Positions 1-9,336 of a DNA stretch of 25,965 nucleotides are shown piece after piece. Position numbers and translations under genes: made by a program. Each line of letters begins with the position of its first letter. The first letter of the stretch is position 1. Location: positions 1 through 25,965 of the forward strand of contig CASHSZ010000049.1 of the NCBI GenBank assembly GCA_949358305.1. The letters are read 5' to 3'. The DNA is from Strigamia acuminata. Its lineage: Eukaryota; Arthropoda; Chilopoda; Geophilomorpha; Linotaeniidae. The notes beneath the pieces were generated by a model. The model was not told the origin of the DNA, did not search any database, and saw only the letters and a program-made list of their open reading frames with translations.

Positions 1-83
1 CATGCGGGGACAGTGGGCACGTCCAGCCCGCGTGCACACTGTCAGATCGGGCGGTTTCGGGCACAGTTTGATCCGGGCAAATA

Positions 84-260
84 TCTAGCAAAACTTGCAC
101 CGATTTTTTGTCAATTTTAGACAAATTTCAGCGATATTTTACGAGACATTTCTGCTCGATTGGACACATTTCCAGGGGTTTTTTGTAAAACATTGATAAA
201 ATTCCGTGGAAATTTATCAAATATTGGCAAAATTCGGTGCTAATTTTGTCAAAAATTAGG
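84..260. repeat. Palindromic module M1
   Basis: This is an imperfect inverted repeat. The left arm starts at GCAAAACTTGCACCGA (about 87) and reads toward the centre near 170. The right arm ends in TTCGGTGCTAATTTTGTC (about 250). The arms share the words GCACCGA, TTTGTCAAT, AAATTTC and ATTTTAC in mirrored order. The outer end runs on to CGTGCCGGTAAATCGAGCGC (288-307), a signature shared by every module. Copies lie at 2706, 5385, 6400 and 7415. Confidence 0.75.
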
Positions 261-383
261 AAAAAAAAATTTTCAAAACTTGTCCAACGTGCCGGTAAAT
301 CGAGCGCCCACATGCCTAGATAGTGCACGCCCAACCCGCCAAGGCTCGCCCCTCCGCCCGTTGGCGGGAGCCCCGGCCGTCCC

Positions 384-410
384 CTCTCTCTCTCTTTCTC
401 TCTCTCTCTC
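384..410 (+). repeat. CT microsatellite within GC-rich box, first type
   Basis: CT dinucleotides interrupted by one TTTC, between GGGAGCCCCGGCCGTC and GGGCGCCCGGAGCTCG. Copies start near 3006, 5685, 6700 and 7715. The flanking GC box contains GCTCGCCCCTCCGCCCG and its near-mirror CGGGAGCCCCGG, so it too can fold. Confidence 0.9.
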
Positions 411-440
411 GGGCGCCCGGAGCTCGCCCCTCCGCCCGTC

Positions 441-592
441 ACCGACTTTTGACACAATTTTTGATGAAATTCAACGGAATTTTAGCAACGTTTTACAAAA
501 AACCTGTGGAAATGTGTCCAACCGGGCAGAAATGTGTCGTAAAATGTTGCCGAAATTCTGTGAAAATTTGTCACAAATTGCCAAAAGTCGGT
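441..592. repeat. Palindromic module M2
   Basis: The arms 441-496 and 539-592 are complementary over about 54 bp with scattered mismatches. They begin ACCGACTTTTG and end AAAAGTCGGT, around a 42-nt centre. The full-length copies lie 2622 bp and 7331 bp downstream. In the two 1015-bp units the right arm is fused to the end of M4. Confidence 0.8.
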
Positions 593-663
593 GCAAGTAT
601 TGCTAGATTTGGGCGCATCAAACTGTGCCGAGATCTGACAGTGTCCACGCGGTTTTGAAGCGC

Positions 664-892
664 CCACTGTCGACGCACGTGGGCGCTCAATTTACCGGCG
701 CGTTGGACGAGTTTTGAAAAAAGTTTTTTCCTAATTTCTGACAAAACTTGCACCGAATTTTGTCAATATGTGATAAATTTCCATGGATTTTAAGCAATGT
801 TTTACAGAAGTCCGTCCCATCGGGCAGAAACGTCTCGTAAAATGTCGCTGAAATTCCGTGAAAATCTGTCAAAAATTGACAAAAGTTGGTGA
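664..892. repeat. Palindromic module M3, abutting element E1
   Basis: The left arm carries the shared outer signature, here AATTTACCGGCGCGTTGGAC (690-709), then GACAAAACTTGCACCGAATT. The right arm is the complement of the inner half (GTAAAATGTCGCTGAAATTC onward) and stops at AAAAGTTGGTGA, directly against the TIR of E1. The same join is seen in units 2 and 5. It appears in mirror image at the right end of E4 (15168-15187), so the join itself is old. Confidence 0.75.
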
Positions 893-1081
893 CCGACCCG
901 CGGCGCGTCACGGCGCGGTCGGAGGACGGCCCTCGTCCCCAAAAACCACACTCCGGGTCACGTGGTCTCGCACTCGACTTTTTCAGTTTTCCCGTTTTCG
1001 GCCCGTTACGGCCAAGGACCGTAACGGGTCGAAAACGGGCCGCAACGGGTCGAAAACGGCCGCAACGGGTCGAAAACGGCC

Positions 1082-1293
1082 CGCACGGGCCGTTAACGGG
1101 CCGCCGACGGTCCCGTCACAATCCCGTAACGGCTCGCACGGGCCGTTAACGGGCCGCCGACGGTCCCGTCACGATCCCGTAACGGCTCGCACGGGCCGTT
1201 AACGGGCCGCCGACGGTTCCGTAACTATCCCGTAACGGCCCGCACGGGCCGTTAACGGGCCGCCGACGGTCCCGTCACGACCCCGTAACGGCC
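1082..1293 (+). repeat. 53-bp minisatellite, left block of E1 (4 units)
   Basis: Units begin CGCACGGGCCGTTAACGGGC and repeat at exactly 53 bp. Each contains GGGCCGTTAACGGGCC-type dyads and CCGTCAC/GATCCCGTAACGG words. The same block occurs in E2 (3704-3915) and E3 (8413-8624), again with four units. Point variants such as CGGTTCCGTAACTATCC in the third unit are shared by all three copies, so the block travels with the long unit. Confidence 0.9.
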
Positions 1294-1353
1294 CGTACGA
1301 CCTCATGCGGGCCGTTAACGGGCCGTTAACGGGCCGTTAACGGCCCGTTAACG

Positions 1354-1451
1354 GCGTAAAACCAAAAACAGGATTCGAGATTAATGTCTATGAATGTTGT
1401 ACGCGTTTTCATGTACGTGTTGTCGGTTGTTGATTTTTTCGATTTACACCG
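1354..1451 (+). other. Core of E1 (98 bp, non-repetitive)
   Basis: The only complex sequence inside the element. It starts GCGTAAAACCAAAAACAGG, includes GAGATTAATGTCTATGAATG and the alternating GTACGCG/GTACGTG words, and ends TTTTTTCGATTTACACCG. It recurs ten times in the window with very few changes, always flanked by 11-bp GTTAAC units. It has no open frame worth noting. Function unknown. Confidence 0.85.
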
Positions 1452-1513
1452 TCACGGCCCGTTAACGGCCCGTTAACGGCCCGTTAACGGCCCGTTACGA
1501 TCCCGTAACGGCC

Positions 1514-1672
1514 CGCACGGGCCGTTAACGGGCCGCCGACGGTCCCGTCACGATCCCGTAACGGCCCGCACGGGCCGTTAACGGGCCGCCGACGGTCCCG
1601 TCACGGTCCCGTAACGGCTCGCACGGGCCGTTAACGGGCCGCCGACGGTCCCGTCACGGTCCCGTAACGGCC
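1514..1672 (+). repeat. 53-bp minisatellite, right block of E1 (3 units)
   Basis: This has the same 53-bp unit as the left block and the same orientation. Copy number varies between elements: three here, four in E2 (4136-4347) and two in E3 (about 8824-8928). It is therefore a variable-number repeat and explains most of the length difference between the long units. Confidence 0.9.
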
Positions 1673-1989
1673 TTCGTTCCCGGACTTCGGCTCGCCGACG
1701 GCCCGTGCGACCTCATGCGGGCCGCTAACGGGCCGTCAACGGGCCGTTAACGGCCCGTTTTCGACCCGCTACGGCCCGTCACGGCCTGTTGGCCGTGCGA
1801 CCCGTGACTCGGAGTGTGGTTTTTGGGGACGAGGGCCGTCCTCCGGCCGCGCCGCGACGCGCCGCGGGTCGGACAAGAAACGACCCGGTCGGAAACCGAA
1901 CCTCAGTGTCCAATCGGGCAGAAATTGTGCGAAAGTTTAACCAAAAATGGCCAAAAGTCGGTGCAAGTTTTGCACGCAACAAACGTCCG

Positions 1990-2276
1990 ATGTGACAGTG
2001 CCCATGCGGGTTGGACGTGCATGTGGGCGCGTGTGGGCGCTCGATTTACCGGCCCGTTGGACGAGTTAAACCAAAATTTCCCAATATCTTGCATAAATTT
2101 AAAGAAGATTTGACAGATTTCCAGATTTTAAGCGATGTTTTACATAAGTCCGTCCCATTGCTGAAATTCCGTGAAAATTTGTCAAAAATTGACAAAAGTC
2201 TGTGCAAATTTAGTCAGAAATAGGAAACAAAAAATTTAAAATTCGTCCAACGCGCCAGTAAATCGAGCGCGCCCAT
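1990..2276. repeat. Palindromic module M4
   Basis: The outer arms pair TCGATTTACCGGCCCGTTGG (2041-2060) with CCAACGCGCCAGTAAATCGA (2247-2266), then run inward through GAGTT/AATTC and GACAGATTT/GTCAAAAATTGACAAA. Unit 2 carries it 2675-2679 bp downstream. In the 1015-bp units only the last part of the right arm remains. Confidence 0.75.
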
Positions 2277-2306
2277 GGACAGTGCGCCGGCGGGAGCCCC
2301 GGCCGT

Positions 2307-2326
2307 CCTCTCTCTCTCTCTCTCTC
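2307..2326 (+). repeat. CT microsatellite within GC-rich box, second type
   Basis: Uninterrupted CT run followed by CGGCCGCCAAGGCTCGCCCC and a second copy of the GC box. Equivalent tracts are at 4986-5005, 6001-6020 and 7016-7035. A shorter degenerate one lies near 9667-9681. Confidence 0.9.
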
Positions 2327-2414
2327 GGCCGCCAAGGCTCGCCCCTCCGCCCGTCGGCGGGAGCCCCGACCGTCCCCCCTCTCTCTTTCGGCCGCCAAAG
2401 GATCGCCCCTCCGC

Positions 2415-2622
2415 TCGTCACAGATTTTTGTCAATATTTGATGAATTTCAACAGATTTTCAGCAATATTTTACAGGACATTTCTGCTCTTTTGGATACAT
2501 TTTCAAAGGTTTTATTGCTAAAATTCTGGGGAAATTTATCAAATATTGACAAAAAATCGATGCAAGTTTTGTCAGAAATTGATAAAATCTTCTTAAACTC
2601 GTCCAACGCGCCGGCGAGTGCA
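2415..2622. repeat. Palindromic module M5
   Basis: The dyad spans about 2423-2559: GATTTTTGTCAATATTTGAT on the left, TATCAAATATTGACAAAAA on the right. The outer right end is CGTCCAACGCGCCGGCGAGT. Copies end each of the following three units. Confidence 0.75.
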
Positions 2623-3514
2623 CATGCGGGGACAGTGGGCACGTCCAGCCCGCGTGCACACTGTCAGATCGGGCGGTTTCGGGCACAGTTTGATCCGGGC
2701 AAATATCTAGCAAAACTTGCACCGATTTTTTGTCAATTTTAGACAAATTTCAGCGATATTTTACGAGACATTTCTGCTCGATTGGACACATTTCCAGGGG
2801 TTTTTTGTAAAACATTGATAAAATTCCGTGGAAATTTATCAAATATTGGCAAAATTCGGTGCTAATTTTGTCAAAAATTAGGAAAAAAAAATTTTCAAAA
2901 CTTGTCCAACGTGCCGGTAAATCGAGCGCCCACATGCCTAGATAGTGCACGCCCAACCCGCCAAGGCTCGCCCCTCCGCCCGTTGGCGGGAGCCCCGGCC
3001 GTCCCCTCTCTCTCTCTTTCTCTCTCTCTCTCGGGCGCCCGGAGCTCGCCCCTCCGCCCGTCACCGACTTTTGACACAATTTTTGATGAAATTCAACGGA
3101 ATTTTAGCAACGTTTTACAAAAAACCTGTGGAAATGTGTCCAACCGGGCAGAAATGTGTCGTAAAATGTTGCCGAAATTCTGTGAAAATTTGTCACAAAT
3201 TGCCAAAAGTCGGTGCAAGTATTGCTAGATTTGGGCGCATCAAACTGTGCCGAGATCTGACAGTGTCCACGCGGTTTTGAAGCGCCCACTGTCGACGCAC
3301 GTGGGCGCTCAATTTACCGGCGCGTTGGACGAGTTTTGAAAAAAGTTTTTTCCTAATTTCTGACAAAACTTGCACCGAATTTTGTCAATATGTGATAAAT
3401 TTCCATGGATTTTAAGCAATGTTTTACAGAAGTCCGTCCCATCGGGCAGAAACGTCTCGTAAAATGTCGCTGAAATTCCGTGAAAATCTGTCAAAAATTG
3501 ACAAAAGTTGGTGA

Positions 3515-4547
3515 CCGACCCGCGGCGCGTCACGGCGCGGTCGGAGGACGGCCCTCGTCCCCAAAAACCACACTCCGGGTCACGTGGTCTCGCACTCGAC
3601 TTTTTCAGTTTTCCCGTTTTCGGCCCGTTACGGCCAAGGACCGTAACGGGTCGAAAACGGGCCGCAACGGGTCGAAAACGGCCGCAACGGGTCGAAAACG
3701 GCCCGCACGGGCCGTTAACGGGCCGCCGACGGTCCCGTCACAATCCCGTAACGGCTCGCACGGGCCGTTAACGGGCCGCCGACGGTCCCGTCACGATCCC
3801 GTAACGGCTCGCACGGGCCGTTAACGGGCCGCCGACGGTTCCGTAACTATCCCGTAACGGCCCGCACGGGCCGTTAACGGGCCGCCGACGGTCCCGTCAC
3901 GACCCCGTAACGGCCCGTACGACCTCATGCGGGCCGTTAACGGGCCGTTAACGGGCCGTTAACGGCCCGTTAACGGCGTAAAACCAAAAACAGGATTCGA
4001 GATTAATGTCTATGAATGTTGTACGCGTTTTCATGTACGTGTTGTCGGTTGTTGATTTTTTCGATTTACACCGTCACGGCCCGTTAACGGCCCGTTAACG
4101 GCCCGTTAACGGCCCGTCAACGGCCCGCATGGGGTCGCACGGGCCGTTAACGGGCCGCCGACGGTCCCGTCACGATCCCGTAACGGCCCGCACGGGCCGT
4201 TAACGGGCCGCCGACGGTCCCGTCACGATTCCGTAACGGCTCGCACGGGCCGTTAACGGGCCGCCGACGGTCCCGTCACGATCCCGTAACGGCTCGCACG
4301 GGCCGTTAACGGGCCGCCGACGGTCCCGTCACGGTCCCGTAACGGCCTTCGTTCCCGGACTTCGGCTCGCCGACGGCCCGTGCGACCTCATGCGGGCCGC
4401 TAACGGGCCGTCAACGGGCCGTTAACGGCCCGTTTTCGACCCGCTACGGCCCGTCACGGCCTGTTGGCCGTGCGACCCGTGACTCGGAGTGTGGTTTTTG
4501 GGGACGAGGGCCGTCCTCCGGCCGCGCCGCGACGCGCCGCGGGTCGG
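3515..4547. mobile_element. E2, second copy of the TIR element
   Basis: This has the same structure as E1, 53 bp longer because the right-hand minisatellite block has four 53-bp units (from 4136, 4189, 4242 and 4295) instead of three. It shares with E1 the 38-bp deletion in the right TIR, so the two were copied together as part of the long unit and are not independent insertions. Confidence 0.7.
3976..4073 (+). other. Core of E2
   Basis: Second copy of the 98-bp core, identical to the E1 copy as far as I can see. Confidence 0.85.
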
Positions 4548-5301
4548 ACAAGAAACGACCCGGTCGGAAACCGAACCTCAGTGTCCAATCGGGCAGAAAT
4601 TGTGCGGAAGTTTAACCAAAAATGGCCAAAAGTCGGTGCAAGTTTTGCACGCAACAAACGTCCGATGTGACAGTGCCCATGCGGGTTGGACGTGCATGTG
4701 GGCGCGTGTGGGCGCTCGATTTACCGGCCCGTTGGACGAGTTAAACCAAAATTTCCCAATATCTTGCATAAATTTAAAGAAGATTTGACAGATTTCCAGA
4801 TTTTAAGCGATGTTTTACATAAGTCCGTCCCATTGCTGAAATTCCGTGAAAATTTGTCAAAAATTGACAAAAGTCTGTGCAAATTTTGTCAGAAATAGGA
4901 AACAAAAAATTTAAAATTCGTCCAACGCGCCAGTAAATCGAGCGCGCCCATGCGTGGACAGTGCGCCGGCGGGAGCCCCGGCCGTCCTCTCTCTCTCTCT
5001 CTCTCGGCCGCCAAGGCTCGCCCCTCCGCCCGTCGGCGGGAGCCCCGACCGTCCCCCCTCTCTCTTTCGGCCGCCAAAGGATCGCCCCTCCGCTCGTCAC
5101 AGATTTTTGTCAATATTTGATGAATTTCAACAGATTTTCAGCAATATTTTACAGGACATTTCTGCTCTTTTGGATACATTTTCAAAGGTTTTATTGCTAA
5201 AATTCTGGGGAAATTTATCAAAAATTGACAAAAAATCGATGCAAGTTTTGTCAGAAACTGATAAAATCTTCTTAAACTCGTCCAACGCGCCGGCGAGTGC
5301 A

Positions 5302-6316
5302 CATGCGGGGACAGTGGGCACGTCCAGCCCGCGTGCACACTGTCAGATCGGGCGGTTTCGGGCACAGTTTGATCCGGGCAAATATCTAGCAAAACTTGCA
5401 CCGATTTTTTGTCAATTTTAGACAAATTTCAGCAATATTTTACGAGACATTTCTGCTCGATTGGACACATTTCCAGGGGTTTTTTGTAAAACATTGATAA
5501 AATTCCGTGGAAATTTATCAAATATTGGCAAAATTCGGTGCTAATTTTGTCAAAAATTAGGAAAAAAAAATTTTCAAAACTTGTCCAACGTGCCGGTAAA
5601 TCGAGCGCCCACATGCCTAGATAGTGCACGCCCAACCCGCCAAGGCTCGCCCCTCCGCCCGTTGGCGGGAGCCCCGGCCGTCCCCTCTCTCTCTCTTTCT
5701 CTCTCTCTCTCGGGCGCCCGGAGCTCGCCCCTCCGCCCGTCACCGACTTTTGACACAATTTTTGATGAAATTCAACGGAATTTTAGCAACGTTTTACAAA
5801 AAACCTGTGGAAATGTGTCCAACCGGGCAGAAATGTGTCGTAAAATGTTGCCGAAATTCTGTGAAAATTTGTCACAAATTGCCAAAAGTCGGTGCAAATT
5901 TTGTCAGAAATAGGAAACAAAAAATTTAAAATTCGTCCAACGCGCCAGTAAATCGAGCGCGCCCATGCGTGGACAGTGCGCCGGCGGGAGCCCCGGCCGT
6001 CCTCTCTCTCTCTCTCTCTCGGCCGCCAAGGCTCGCCCCTCCGCCCGTCGGCGGGAGCCCCGACCGTCCCCCCTCTCTCTTTCGGCCGCCAAAGGATCGC
6101 CCCTCCGCTCGTCACAGATTTTTGTCAATATTTGATGAATTTCAACAGATTTTCAGCAATATTTTACAGGACATTTCTGCTCTTTTGGATACATTTTCAA
6201 AGGTTTTATTGCTAAAATTCTGGGGAAATTTATCAAAAATTGACAAAAAATCGATGCAAGTTTTGTCAGAAATTGATAAAATCTTCTTAAACTCGTCCAA
6301 CGCGCCGGCGAGTGCA
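5302..6316. repeat. Higher-order repeat, short deleted unit 3 (1015 bp)
   Basis: This unit is colinear with the first 0.59 kb of a long unit, then jumps straight to the last 0.43 kb. The jump removes 1664 bp including M3, element E and most of M4. The junction is at about 5884-5899, inside CCAAAAGTCGGTGCAA. The two parent sites are at about 3204 and 4864 of unit 2, and they share the imperfect word CAAAAGTC[G/T]GTGCAA, so loss by recombination between short homologous module arms is the simplest reading. What remains is M1, the first GC/CT box, a hybrid M2/M4 palindrome, the second GC/CT box and M5. Confidence 0.92.
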
Positions 6317-7331
6317 CATGCGGGGACAGTGGGCACGTCCAGCCCGCGTGCACACTGTCAGATCGGGCGGTTTCGGGCACAGTTTGATCCGGGCAAATAT
6401 CTAGCAAAACTTGCACCGATTTTTTGTCAATTTTAGACAAATTTCAGCGATATTTTACGAGACATTTCTGCTCGATTGGACACATTTCCAGGGGTTTTTT
6501 GTAAAACATTGATAAAATTCCGTGGAAATTTATCAAATATTGGCAAAATTCGGTGCTAATTTTGTCAAAAATTAGGAAAAAAAAATTTTCAAAACTTGTC
6601 CAACGTGCCGGTAAATCGAGCGCCCACATGCCTAGATAGTGCACGCCCAACCCGCCAAGGCTCGCCCCTCCGCCCGTTGGCGGGAGCCCCGGCCGTCCCC
6701 TCTCTCTCTCTTTCTCTCTCTCTCTCGGGCGCCCGGAGCTCGCCCCTCCGCCCGTCACCGACTTTTGACACAATTTTTGATGAAATTCAACGGAATTTTA
6801 GCAACGTTTTACAAAAAACCTGTGGAAATGTGTCCAACCGGGCAGAAATGTGTCGTAAAATGTTGCCGAAATTCTGTGAAAATTTGTCACAAATTGCCAA
6901 AAGTCGGTGCAAATTTTGTCAGAAATAGGAAACAAAAAATTTAAAATTCGTCCAACGCGCCAGTAAATCGAGCGCGCCCATGCGTGGACAGTGCGCCGGC
7001 GGGAGCCCCGGCCGTCCTCTCTCTCTCTCTCTCTCGGCCGCCAAGGCTCGCCCCTCCGCCCGTCGGCGGGAGCCCCGACCGTCCCCCCTCTCTCTTTCGG
7101 CCGCCAAAGGATCGCCCCTCCGCTCGTCACAGATTTTTGTCAATATTTGATGAACTTCAACAGATTTTCAGCAATATTTTACAGGACATTTCTGCTCTTT
7201 TGGATACATTTTCAAAGGTTTTATTGCTAAAATTCTGGGGAAATTTATCAAAAATTGACAAAAAATCGATGCAAGTTTTGTCAGAAATTGATAAAATCTT
7301 CTTAAACTCGTCCAACGCGCCGGCGAGTGCA
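6317..7331. repeat. Higher-order repeat, short deleted unit 4 (1015 bp)
   Basis: This has the same length and the same deletion junction (about 6899-6914) as the preceding unit, so the pair arose by duplication of one already deleted unit rather than by two deletions. Differences are a few single bases, such as GAACTTC for GAATTTC near 7153 and AGCGATATT for AGCAATATT in M1. Confidence 0.92.
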
Positions 7332-8223
7332 CATGCGGGGACAGTGGGCACGTCCAGCCCGCGTGCACACTGTCAGATCGGGCGGTTTCGGGCACAGTTT
7401 GATCCGGGCAAATATCTAGCAAAACTTGCACCGATTTTTTGTCAATTTTAGACAAATTTCAGCGATATTTTACGAGACATTTCTGCTCGATTGGACACAT
7501 TTCCAGGGGTTTTTTGTAAAACATTGATAAAATTCCGTGGAAATTTATCAAATATTGGCAAAATTCGGTGCTAATTTTGTCAAAAATTAGGAAAAAAAAA
7601 TTTTCAAAACTTGTCCAACGTGCCGGTAAATCGAGCGCCCACATGCCTAGATAGTGCACGCCCAACCCGCCAAGGCTCGCCCCTCCGCCCGTTGGCGGGA
7701 GCCCCGGCCGTCCCCTCTCTCTCTCTTTCTCTCTCTCTCTCGGGCGCCCGGAGCTCGCCCCTCCGCCCGTCACCGACTTTTGACACAATTTTTGATGAAA
7801 TTCAACGGAATTTTAGCAACGTTTTACAAAAAACCTGTGGAAATGTGTCCAACCGGGCAGAAATGTGTCGTAAAATGTTGCCGAAATTCTGTGAAAATTT
7901 GTCACAAATTGCCAAAAGTCGGTGCAAGTATTGCTAGATTTGGGCGCATCAAACTGTGCCGAGATCTGACAGTGTCCACGCGGTTTTGAAGCGCCCACTG
8001 TCGACGCACGTGGGCGCTCAATTTACCGGCGCGTTGGACGAGTTTTGAAAAAAGTTTTTTCCTAATTTCTGACAAAACTTGCACCGAATTTTGTCAATAT
8101 GTGATAAATTTCCATGGATTTTAAGCAATGTTTTACAGAAGTCCGTCCCATCGGGCAGAAACGTCTCGTAAAATGTCGCTGAAATTCCGTGAAAATCTGT
8201 CAAAAATTGACAAAAGTTGGTGA

Positions 8224-8332
8224 CCGACCCGCGGCGCGTCACGGCGCGGTCGGAGGACGGCCCTCGTCCCCAAAAACCACACTCCGGGTCACGTGGTCTC
8301 GCACTCGACTTTTTCAGTTTTCCCGTTTTCGG
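8224..8332 (+). repeat. Left terminal inverted repeat of E3
   Basis: It starts CCGACCCGCGGCGCGTCACG, passes through the run CCCCAAAAACCACACTCCG and ends at CCCGTTTTCGG. The first 30 bp can fold on themselves (CCGACC with GGTCGG). It pairs with 9058-9166. Confidence 0.85.
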
Positions 8333-8662
8333 CCCGTTACGGCCAAGGACCGTAACGGGTCGAAAACGGGCCGCAACGGGTCGAAAACGGCCGCAACGGG
8401 TCGAAAACGGCCCGCACGGGCCGTTAACGGGCCGCCGACGGTCCCGTCACAATCCCGTAACGGCTCGCACGGGCCGTTAACGGGCCGCCGACGGTCCCGT
8501 CACGATCCCGTAACGGCTCGCACGGGCCGTTAACGGGCCGCCGACGGTTCCGTAACTATCCCGTAACGGCCCGCACGGGCCGTTAACGGGCCGCCGACGG
8601 TCCCGTCACGACCCCGTAACGGCCCGTACGACCTCATGCGGGCCGTTAACGGCCCGTTAACG

Positions 8663-8760
8663 GCGTAAAACCAAAAACAGGATTCGAGATTAATGTCTAT
8701 GAATGTTGTACGCGTTTTCATGTACGTGTTGTCGGTTGTTGATTTTTTCGATTTACACCG
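8663..8760 (+). other. Core of E3
   Basis: Third copy of the 98-bp core. It matches E1 although E3 differs in its flanking 11-bp repeat number. Confidence 0.85.
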
Positions 8761-9057
8761 TCACGGCCCGTTAACGGCCCGTTAACGGCCCGTTAACGGC
8801 CCGTCAACGGCCCGCATGGGGTCGTACGGGCCGTTAACGGGCCGCCGACGGTCCCGTCACGATCCCGTAACGGCCCGCACGGGCCGTTAACGGGCCGCCG
8901 ACGGTCCCGTCACGGTCCCGTAACGGCCTTCGTTCCCGGACTTCGGCTCGCCGACGGCCCGTGCGACCTCATGCGGGCCGCTAACGGGCCGTCAACGGGC
9001 CGTTAACGGCCCGTTTTCGACCCGCTACGGCCCGTCACGGCCTGTTGGCCGTGCGAC

Positions 9058-9166
9058 CCGAAAACGGGAAAACTGAAAGAGTCGAGTGCGAGACCACGTG
9101 ACTCGGAGTGTGGTTTTTGGGGACGAGGGCCGTCCTCCGGCCGCGCCGCGACGCGCCGCGGGTCGG
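9058..9166 (-). repeat. Right terminal inverted repeat of E3
   Basis: Reverse complement of 8224-8332 with four mismatches and no gaps. It includes CGAAAACGGGAAAACTGAAA near 9059, part of the stretch deleted from E1 and E2. Confidence 0.85.
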
Positions 9167-9336
9167 ACAAGAAACGACCCGGTCGGAAACCGAACCTCAG
9201 TGTCCAATCGGGCAGAAATTGTGCGGAAGTTTAACCAAAAATGGCCAAAAGTCGGTGCAAGTTTTGCACGCAACAAACGTCCGATGTGACAGTGCCCATG
9301 CGGATTGGACGTGCATGTGGGCGCGTGTGGGAGCTC

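Larger units (their letters stand above)
893..1872. mobile_element. E1, non-autonomous TIR element filled with GGCCGTTAAC repeats
   Basis: The left end CCGACCCGCGGCGCGTCACG and the right end (1853-1872), which reads as its near-complement, are inverted repeats of about 70 bp. The right TIR lacks a 38-bp inner stretch present in E3. The interior holds a 21-bp-arm hairpin (991-1011 with 1019-1039, one mismatch), four 53-bp tandem units (from 1082, 1135, 1188 and 1241), a run of 11-bp GGGCCGTTAAC units, a unique 98-bp core (1354-1451), 11-bp units in the opposite sense, three more 53-bp units (from 1514, 1567 and 1620) and a short unique block (1673-1701). No protein is encoded. I could not assign it to a transposon superfamily and saw no clear target-site duplication. 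It may be a foldback-type element or a satellite with inverted borders. Confidence 0.7.
1..2622. repeat. Higher-order repeat, long unit 1 (2622 bp)
   Basis: The opening CATGCGGGGACAGTGGGC recurs at 2623, 5302, 6317 and 7332, which sets the boundaries of a head-to-tail array. Unit 1 contains, in order: palindromic module M1 (about 84-322), a GC-rich box with a CT microsatellite (about 323-440), module M2 (441-592), module M3 (664-892), element E1 (893-1872), module M4 (about 1990-2276), a second GC/CT box (2277-2414) and module M5 (2415-2622). Matching positions in unit 2 lie 2622 bp downstream until the 53-bp minisatellite, where unit 2 gains one repeat. No reading frame is credible as a gene. 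The open frames translate CT runs into Leu-Ser or Arg-Glu repeats and recur unchanged on both strands. The true left end is unknown because the window starts exactly at the chosen phase. Confidence 0.93.
2623..5301. repeat. Higher-order repeat, long unit 2 (2679 bp)
   Basis: This is a near-identical copy of unit 1. It is 57 bp longer: one extra 53-bp minisatellite unit in the right half of element E2, plus a 4-bp GCGT insertion near 4952. I saw only a handful of base differences (for example near 4604, 4887, 5222 and 5258), so the two units separated recently or are being homogenised. The short 1015-bp units carry the 4-bp insertion and the E-proximal bases of this unit, so they descend from a unit-2-like parent rather than from unit 1. 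Confidence 0.93.
8224..9166. mobile_element. E3, TIR element with intact 109-bp terminal inverted repeats
   Basis: The left arm 8224-8332 and right arm 9058-9166 have the same length, 109 bp, and by eye differ at four positions. This is the cleanest copy for defining the element, which is 943 bp long. Inside are four left 53-bp units (from about 8413), a shorter run of 11-bp units, the core (8663-8760), two right 53-bp units and the short unique block at 8929. The left end abuts module M3. The right end continues into ACAAGAAACGACCCGGTCGG, a remnant of the longer terminal domain seen whole in E4. Confidence 0.75.

Noticed and set aside
273-667. Open frames of 60-155 codons across the left array on both strands, rich in Leu-Ser or Arg-Glu repeats
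   Set aside because: They translate CT microsatellites and palindromic arms, occur in all frames and both strands, and have no domain or start context. They are by-products of repeat sequence.
1300-1500. TTAACGGG runs as telomere-like repeats
   Set aside because: The true unit is the 11-bp palindromic GGGCCGTTAAC in both orientations. It does not match TTAGGG, TTTAGGG, TTAGG or similar, and lacks the G/C strand bias of telomeres.
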